Source: Ovis canadensis (Eukaryota; Chordata; Mammalia; Artiodactyla; Bovidae). Taken from it: a DNA stretch of 64,000 nt. Location of the stretch: contig NC_091255.1 of NCBI RefSeq assembly GCF_042477335.2, positions 22,794,501 to 22,858,500 on the forward strand. Reading direction: 5' to 3'. Position 1 is the first letter of the stretch, and each line of letters begins with the position of its first letter. The translations under genes and the position numbers were made by a program. Below are positions 58,326-64,000 of the stretch, piece after piece. The notes under the pieces were generated by a model. It was not told where the DNA came from and did no database searches. It saw only the letters and a program-made list of their open reading frames with translations.

Positions 58326-58505
58326 TTACTGTTCAGCCATTTTTCTTTTCTCAAGTTGTTTATTTATTTTAATTGGAGGCTAGTTATTTTACACTATTGT
58401 AGTGGTTTTTGCCTTACATTGACTTGAATCAGCCATGGGGGCACCTGTGTTCCCCATCCCGAACCCTCCTCCCACCTCTCTCCCCATCACATCCCAGCCA
58501 TTTTT
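58326..58505 (-). repeat. Ruminant L1 3' UTR fragment (reverse)
   Basis: ttaattggaggctagttatt, ttttgccttacattgacttg, ccgaaccctcctcccacctc. Confidence 0.6.
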
Positions 58506-59140
58506 CTTGACCTTGCTCTCTGATTCCATACATTCCAGAGTGTTCAATGGATTTGTAACTATTAAATAAAAATAGCTGTCATTTATTAAATCATGTAAAA
58601 GTGTTAAAATTAAATTTTATTGATAAAACAATGGGTGCATGAAAAAGCCTTGCCCAGCACACACACACACATACACAAAAACACACCCCCACTGCCGACT
58701 CACAGCAGACTATGACAGGAGGAAGACATAAACCTTCATTTAATGACTCCTCTGAGATTTATGTGTTGTTTATTATAGCAGTGAGCATATCCAGGCTAAT
58801 AGTAGGTAGGAACTCAATAACTGCTTGAAAAATAAAGACTTTCCTCTAAAGACCCAAGCAACAACTTGGCACGTAGGCTAGTTTCCACAAAAACAAAGAG
58901 AATGTCATTATTTTGTCCCAGCTCACATTCTTCCCAGAAACAGCTTGTTTCCTTACATTGTTGCTGATGTCAATTTCTATCACTTGACTAGAGGCATTTA
59001 AACAGTGTTATTATAGACAACAATACAGAAAATTTCAAATAAATGACAGTCTTGGCACCCAAGCATGAGAATTCAGCTATTTCCTGTGAGATATACATAC
59101 TTAGACCAGCTCAATTCATCCTTCTTCTGAAACATATACT
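58506..59140. other. Intergenic with a short (CA)n tract
   Basis: cacacacacacatacacaaa lies near 58659-58678; otherwise nothing recognised. Confidence 0.4.
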
Positions 59141-59144
59141 TACA

Positions 59145-59355
59145 GGAATTTCCTCGATGGTCCAGTGGTTAAGAATCTACCCTGCAATGCAGGGGATACG
59201 GGTTCGATCCCTGGTTGGATAACTAAGATTCTGCAGAGCAACTGAGCCCACGAACCACAGCTAGAGAGAGTCTATATGCTGCAAGGATGGTTCTGCATGC
59301 TGCAACTATGACCCAATGCAGCCAAATTAATATTTTCTTAAGTAAATAAATAAAA
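59145..59355 (+). repeat. CHR-2-type SINE with target duplication
   Basis: gaatttcctcgatggtccag, gcaatgcaggggatacgggt, tggataactaagattctgca. atacttacag flanks both ends. Confidence 0.8.
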
Positions 59356-59761
59356 CACATACTTACAGATCATTTGCTATCTGCTAGGCCTGCCCTGCCT
59401 CGATGAGTGGAGGAGAGAAGATGTAAACAGCCTTCTAACCACAAAAGCAGGAAGAATGGGGCAAGGGCCCCCCTGGAAGAGCGTGGTCAAGGCCACTGGA
59501 CTGAGAGATGGAAGAGGGGATTGGTCTTGCATCCAAATCATTTTATGAATGTGAGCAAGTCTCTACCCTTCCTGAGTCCCAATTCCTCTTCTGTAAATGG
59601 CCCATGTAGACAGTTCTAAGGACAGCAAGTACATAGCACCGAGCTGCCCCTTCACAGAAAGCACATCAGTCACATGATCCACAGACACGGCTTCAGAACA
59701 GTTTCCAGCACTGAGCTCCAGGCCACCGCTAGTCCAAGAAACCTGCTAGATGCCTGCTAGG

Positions 59762-60098
59762 GTCCCTTGGACTGCAAGGAAATCCAACCAGTCCATCCTA
59801 AAGGAAATCAATCCTGAATATTCATTGGAAGGACTGACGCTGAAGCTGAAACTCCAATGCTTACGGCCACCTGAAATGAAGAACTGACTCATTGGAAAAG
59901 ACCTTGATGCTGGGAAAGATTAAAGGCAGGAGAAGAAGGAGGTGACAGAGGATGAGATGGTTGGATGGCATCACTGACTCGATGGACATGAGTTTGAGCA
60001 GGCTCTGGGATTTGGTGATGGACACGGAAGCCTGGCTTGCTGCAGTCCATGGGGTTGCAAAGAGTCAGACACGACTAAGCAACTAAACTGAACTGAAC
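59762..60098 (+). mobile_element. BovB 3' terminal fragment
   Basis: cccttggactgcaaggaaat, ggttggatggcatcactgac, then gcaactaaactgaactgaac. Confidence 0.85.
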
Positions 60099-60267
60099 CC
60101 CAAATAAGGCATCTTCTCAGTTCCGATTAAGCTTCTCTGAAACCGGGAGAAGGTCCCAAAGAGATCTACTCCCTGAACTCAGAAATGTCTCAGACTAAAG
60201 ATTTTATAGAGAAGCCAAACGAAGCCGGACGATTTTAGAGACTGCTGGATTGGGACTCCAATAGTTC

Positions 60268-60665
60268 TTCTCCATAGCATAGTGGTTAAGAACACAGACT
60301 TGGAAGACTTCCCTAGTGGTCCAGTGGCTAAGACTCCATGCTCCTAATGCAGGGGGCCTAGGTTCCATCCCTTTGTCAGGAAACTAGGTCCCACATGCCA
60401 CAACTGAAAATTCCTCATGCCACAGCTAAACATCTCATGCGCCACTATGAAGATCGAAGATCCTGCACGCCGCAACTAAGACTCAGTACAGCCAAATGAT
60501 TAGATAAATATTTTTTTTAAAAAAAAGAACATAGACTTGGGAGCCAGACTACCCGATTGGAGTTTGAAGCCTGATTCCACTTATCAACTGTCAGAGCTGG
60601 AGCAAGTTATGGATGCTTTTTTGTGCCTCAGTTTCCTCAACTGCTAATATAAGGCTTAAAATGCC
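60268..60665 (+). repeat. MIR SINE split by a CHR-2 SINE
   Basis: The MIR head (gcatagtggttaagaacaca) is interrupted at about 60305 by a CHR-2 running to about 60520. The MIR then resumes (gggagccagactacccgatt, gtgcctcagtttcctcaact). agaaca.agacttgg flanks the inner element on both sides (60291 and 60526). Confidence 0.75.
60305..60520 (+). repeat. CHR-2-type SINE nested in MIR
   Basis: gacttccctagtggtccagt, ccacatgccacaactgaaaa, gactcagtacagccaaatga, A/T tail. Confidence 0.8.
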
Positions 60666-60708
60666 TCATATTCATGAAGCATTTGGGACAACAGCTAGTG
60701 TGTGTTAA

Positions 60709-60934
60709 AGTGTGTGTGTGTGTGTGCACCCAAGGTTGCTTCAGTCATGTCCAACTCTTTGCAACCCTATGGACTGTATCATCTGTCCATGGGATTCTCC
60801 AGGCAAGAATACTGGAGTGGGCTGCCATACCCTCCTCCAGGGGATGTTCCTGATCCAGGCATCAAACCCACGTCTCTTATGTCTCCTGTATTGGCAAGCA
60901 GGTTCTTTACCACTAGCACCACCTAGGAACCCCC
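60709..60934 (-). repeat. (GT)n plus Bov-tA SINE (reverse)
   Basis: A GT run at 60709-60726, then gttgcttcagtcatgtccaa ... ggcaagaatactggagtggg ... accacctaggaa. Confidence 0.85.
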
Positions 60935-61276
60935 ATATTAAAGTATAAAGCTGGTTAAATAAATTATCTACTGAGCACCGTGGCACTTCTTCACCCCCAG
61001 GGGACTGTGAAGGAGGGAGGATGAGGTTGGGAGCCAAAGATTCTGCTGAAGAGCTTAAGTGAAGATTTCCAAGACTGGAGGCCTTTTCCTGTTACCCCAA
61101 ATCCCCTCTGGCCTCTGGCCCCCATACAGCCTTGTTCTGGGGCCTGGAACCAGAACTAAGTACAGGACATATCCCAGCCTTGAGATCTTGAGCTAAGGCT
61201 GAGCCAGTCTCCCCTCCCCACTGGGCTCGTGGTCTTTCTATGACTAATGAAAGGCTTCTGTCGGAGGGTTAAACAG

Positions 61277-61475
61277 GGCTTCCCAAGTTGCTCAGTGGTA
61301 AAGAATCCGCCTGCCAATGCAGGAGATGCAGGAGACGTGGGTTCCATCCCTGGGTCAGGAAGATCCCCGGGCAACCCACTCCAGTATTCTTGCCTGGAGG
61401 ATCCCATGGACAGAGGAGCCTGGTGGGCTACAGTCCATGGGGTCACAAAGAGTCAGATACGACTGTGCAGCTGAG
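61277..61475 (+). repeat. Bov-tA SINE upstream of the CCL14-like gene
   Basis: ggcttcccaagttgctcagt through cacaaagagtcagatacgac; ends about 320 bases before the CCL14-like ATG, so it borders the proximal promoter. Confidence 0.85.
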
Positions 61476-61792
61476 CGTGGGATAAAAAATTAAAAATCAT
61501 ATCTAAAATGTGGCAATAGAACAGGGTTAAGCATATTCCCACTAGGGTGGAGGTGAATTTCCTCTCTGAAATCTTGGCTCTCCAGGCTTCCTTCACTCCA
61601 CCCTCAACACATGTGCAGGACGTGAAATCGCTGAGGGATCTACGGCTTCCTACTTCCCTTTGAAATCCTAGTTCCCTTACTGAAAGAAAATAATTTGTCT
61701 CGATGAACATTTCCCAAAACTTCCGAAGCCCGGGAGCCTCTGAAGCCCCTACCAGGCTACCTCTGCCCCTGCAGCAGCTCCTCCATGTGAGG

Positions 61793-61877
61793 ATGAAGGT
61801 CTCCATGGCAGCCGTCTCCTTCCTCGTCCTCCTCAGCATCTCTGTGGCCCTTGGGTCCAAGAATGAATTCTCTTCAA
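61793..61877 (+). CDS. CCL14: CCL14-like CC chemokine, exon 1 only (gene runs off the window)
   Basis: First coding exon, 85 bases, ending in phase 1 before gtgagt. It encodes MKVSMAAVSFLVLLSISVAL GSKNEFSS: a signal peptide and the first mature residues. The shape (MK.S.AA...., ALG then [ST]K.E.SS) fits CCL14 as I recall it, and the position after CCL23 fits the human order CCL14-CCL15-CCL23. I found no exon 2 with a CC pair down to 64000, so the rest lies beyond the edge. There is no clear TATA box within 120 bases upstream. Two Bov-tA SINEs and an L1 tail already fill intron 1. Alternative: another member of the CCL14/CCL16 group. Confidence 0.7.
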
Positions 61878-62012
61878 GTGAGTGCAACACCTTCCAACCT
61901 GGTCCCTGTGGGATAGCAAGCAGGAGCCAGGTTGCTGGGATGCGAAGAGAAAGGGGCTCCAGAAAGAGGTCTAGTGTCTGCTTTTCTTTATTACTGAAGT
62001 ACGGTTGCTGTG

Positions 62013-62233
62013 GGCTCCCCGGGTGGTTCAGCGGTAAAGAGTCCACCTGCCAAACGGGAGATGCGGGTTTAATCCCTGGATCAGGGAGATCCCCTAGAGG
62101 AAGACATGGCAACCCACTCCAGCGTTCTTGCCTGGAGAATCCCACGGACAGAGGAACCTGGCCGGTTACAATCCAGGGGTGGCCGGTTACAATCCAGGGG
62201 TCGCAAAGAGTCAGATACTATTTAGTGACTAAA
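62013..62233 (+). repeat. Bov-tA SINE with an internal 21-bp duplication
   Basis: ggctccccgggtggttcagc to cgcaaagagtcagatac. The segment gccggttacaatccaggggt appears twice in tandem (62161-62181, 62182-62202). Confidence 0.85.
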
Positions 62234-62264
62234 TAACAACATAGTTGCTATACAAGGTTGTATA

Positions 62265-62482
62265 GACTTCCCAGGTGGCGCCAGTGGTAAAGAGCCCCAC
62301 TGCCAGGAGATGCAAGAAACTTGGGTTGGATCCCTGGGTGGGGAAGATCCCCTGGAAGAGGATACGGCAACCCACTCCAGTACTCTTGCCTGGGAAAACC
62401 CATGGACAGAGGAGTCTGGTGGGCTACAGTCCATAGGGTCACAAAGAGTCAGACACGACTGAAGTAACTTAGCACGCATGCA
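62265..62482 (+). repeat. Bov-tA SINE with target duplication
   Basis: acttcccaggtggcgccagt to gaagtaacttagcacgcatg; flanked by acaaggttgtat (62252-62263) and acaaggttatat downstream. Confidence 0.85.
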
Positions 62483-62499
62483 CACACAAGGTTATATTA

Positions 62500-63205
62500 C
62501 TTAGGGTGTTTAATATAGTGATTCATAATTTTTAAAGATCATATTCAATTTACAGTTATAAAATATTGACTGTATTCCCTGTGTTGTATAATGTATCCTT
62601 GTAGCTTATTTTATACTTAATTGTTTGTACCTCTTAATCCCCTAGCCCAGCTTGCCCCTTCCCCCTTCCTTCTCCCTACTGGTGAGCACTATTGTTCTCT
62701 ATATCTGTGAATCTATTTCTTTTTTGCTCTATTCATTTGTTTGCTGTGTTTTTTAGATTCTGCATGTAAGGATATGATAGTGTTTATTTTTCTCTGTCTG
62801 ACTTATTTCACTTAGCATGCTCTGTTGCTGTGAAAGTCACTCAGTTGTGTCCTACTCTTTGCAACCCCAAGGATATAGTCCTTGGAATTCTCCAGGCCAG
62901 AATGGGTAGCCTTTCCCTTCTACAGGGGATCTTCCCAATCAAGGGATCAGACCCAATTCTCCCGCATTGCAGGCAGATTCTCTACCAGCTGAGCCGCAAG
63001 GGAAGCCCAAGAATACTGGAGTGGGTAGCCTATTGCTTCTCCAGTGGATCTTCCCGGCCCAGGAATCAAACGGGGGTCTCCTGCATTGCAGGCGGATTCT
63101 TTACCAACCGAACTATCAGGGAATCACTTAGCCCTCCAAGTCCAACCAGGTGGCTGCAAATGGCAATATTTAATTTTTTATGGCTGAGTAGTATTCCATT
63201 GTGTC
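62500..63205 (-). repeat. L1 3' region (reverse) split by a Bov-A2
   Basis: aaatattgactgtattccct, agcccagcttgccccttccc and cagattctgcatgtaag-like sequence; it resumes after 63130 with gctgagtagtattccattgt. Confidence 0.6.
62822..63127 (-). repeat. Bov-A2 SINE (reverse, two units)
   Basis: gctgtgaaagtcactcagtt, then two copies of the tctcctgcattgcagg-type unit (near 62960 and 63078). Confidence 0.8.
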
Positions 63206-64000
63206 TGGTGTCCTCTTAAACTGGTTTCATCCTCACATTGCCCAGGACCAGTCCCCTAAGCCACCATTTTTCAGCTTGTTTCTTCGGAAGAGCTGCCTTT
63301 ACAGGCAACCCATGCTATCCCTCACTCTGCAGTTTTACCTCGTTTCCCTTTTAGAAACTGAGGGGAAAGATAGAAGGCTGTTGAAATAAAGCTAGACTAA
63401 ACTGGGTGGAATGGGGACAGTTTGCTTTGCTTATCTGAGGAGTCACTGAGCAGCTCAGAGGAACGCAGTGACGTGGTTCTCAGGGACCAGGGGGTTCCTT
63501 ATTCCACTCTTTAGCAGGTGAGAGTGCTGCTGGAGATGGCCCTGAATAAGATGACCAGCCCTTCCCTTGCCACCCAAGCACCTCGGTGGTCCCGAGGCCA
63601 TTGCTGTGCACACTCACATTTCTGTCCAGGTTGGTCACATAACATGACGGCCCCAATCACTGCACTCCCTAACTTCAAGGCCCTTGATCTGAGACCCCTC
63701 CCCTGCTGCCCCCGTAATTCAATCTTGGTGTGACTTTGTTGTGACCCCCTTGCACCTCCTACAAGAGCCATGAAATCTCAGAATCAAAAAATAACTGAAA
63801 AATACAGTGATTTTTAAAGTGTTTTAGATCAAGAAAACTTTTCTTCCAGCAAAATCTTACACAGGAAGCCCCAAATGTAAAACGGGAAAAACGGCAGATG
63901 GGGTCTTATACCCGTGACTCAGCTCCCAAGCGCCTCTGTGCCTCCAGGAAGCTGTGTGTAAAATGCAGTCAACCACCAATGCAGTCAGCCGCCAATGCAG
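63206..64000. other. Intron 1 of the CCL14-like gene, nothing recognised
   Basis: No CC-pair exon in either frame or strand. The last bases repeat ccaatgcagtcagccgccaa-like sequence twice, a short tandem pattern cut by the window edge. Confidence 0.35.

Noticed and set aside
61703-62236. 177-residue frame that includes the CCL14-like signal peptide
   Set aside because: Its right half runs through the gtgagt donor into a Bov-tA SINE; only 61793-61877 is supported as an exon.

Overview
The window is nuclear DNA from a bovid ruminant (cattle, buffalo, sheep or goat; the species cannot be fixed from the sequence). The evidence is the dense load of BovB LINEs, Bov-tA/Bov-A2 SINEs derived from them, CHR-2 tRNA-type SINEs and ruminant L1 tails, together with split mammalian genes that have GT..AG introns and AATAAA signals. 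I see no prokaryotic, plasmid or phage feature, no CRISPR array, and no rRNA or functional tRNA gene.

The functional content is part of the CC chemokine cluster that corresponds to the human CCL14-CCL15-CCL23-CCL18-CCL3 block. All four recognisable chemokine genes lie on the + strand. In order they are: (1) a CCL18/CCL3-like gene, three coding exons, 57-1465, whose promoter lies off the left edge; (2) a regakine-1-like gene, 22227-27501, with a TATA box at 22132; (3) a six-cysteine CCL23/CCL15-type gene, 46389-50738, with a TATA box at 46308 and a 75-base in-frame exon matching the extra N-terminal exon of human CCL15/CCL23; (4) the first exon of a CCL14-like gene, 61793-61877, the rest of which lies beyond the right edge. 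A decayed fifth chemokine copy (exon 2, exon 3 and 3' UTR relics) lies at 11291-12263 between genes 1 and 2. In the three complete genes the introns interrupt the coding frame identically (phase 1, then phase 2), as expected of tandem duplicates. All encode small secreted ligands for chemokine receptors, so the window is a gene family built by duplication and not an operon-like pathway.

The rest is mostly repeats. Ten BovB 3' pieces occur at 9.5-11.0, 17.2-19.4, 20.0-21.3, 29.2-30.4, 33.3-33.7, 34.9-36.2, 41.9-42.2, 52.4-52.5, 55.9-56.3 and 59.8-60.1 kb. L1 fragments are frequent, including a 5' end with ORF1-like sequence at 51.7-54.3 kb that is interrupted by a mariner MITE, two SINEs and a BovB tail. 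Retroviral fossils include two solo LTRs on the - strand (12454-13113, and 38710-39951 with a perfect 6-bp target duplication), an ancient ERV-L pol remnant near 43.3-44.1 kb and a possible class I LTR piece at 55.7-55.9 kb. A processed RPL23A pseudogene on the - strand (54650-55436) is split by a Bov-A2 SINE, and an unidentified retrocopy-like 3' end lies at 25.8-26.4 kb.

The observations most worth following are the ruminant form of the CCL23 cassette exon, the C-terminal tail of the regakine-like gene, the uncertain identity of gene 1, the dead chemokine copy, and the well-preserved solo LTR about 6.4 kb upstream of the CCL23 promoter. Family and repeat names come from memory of protein and consensus sequences; no database search was run.
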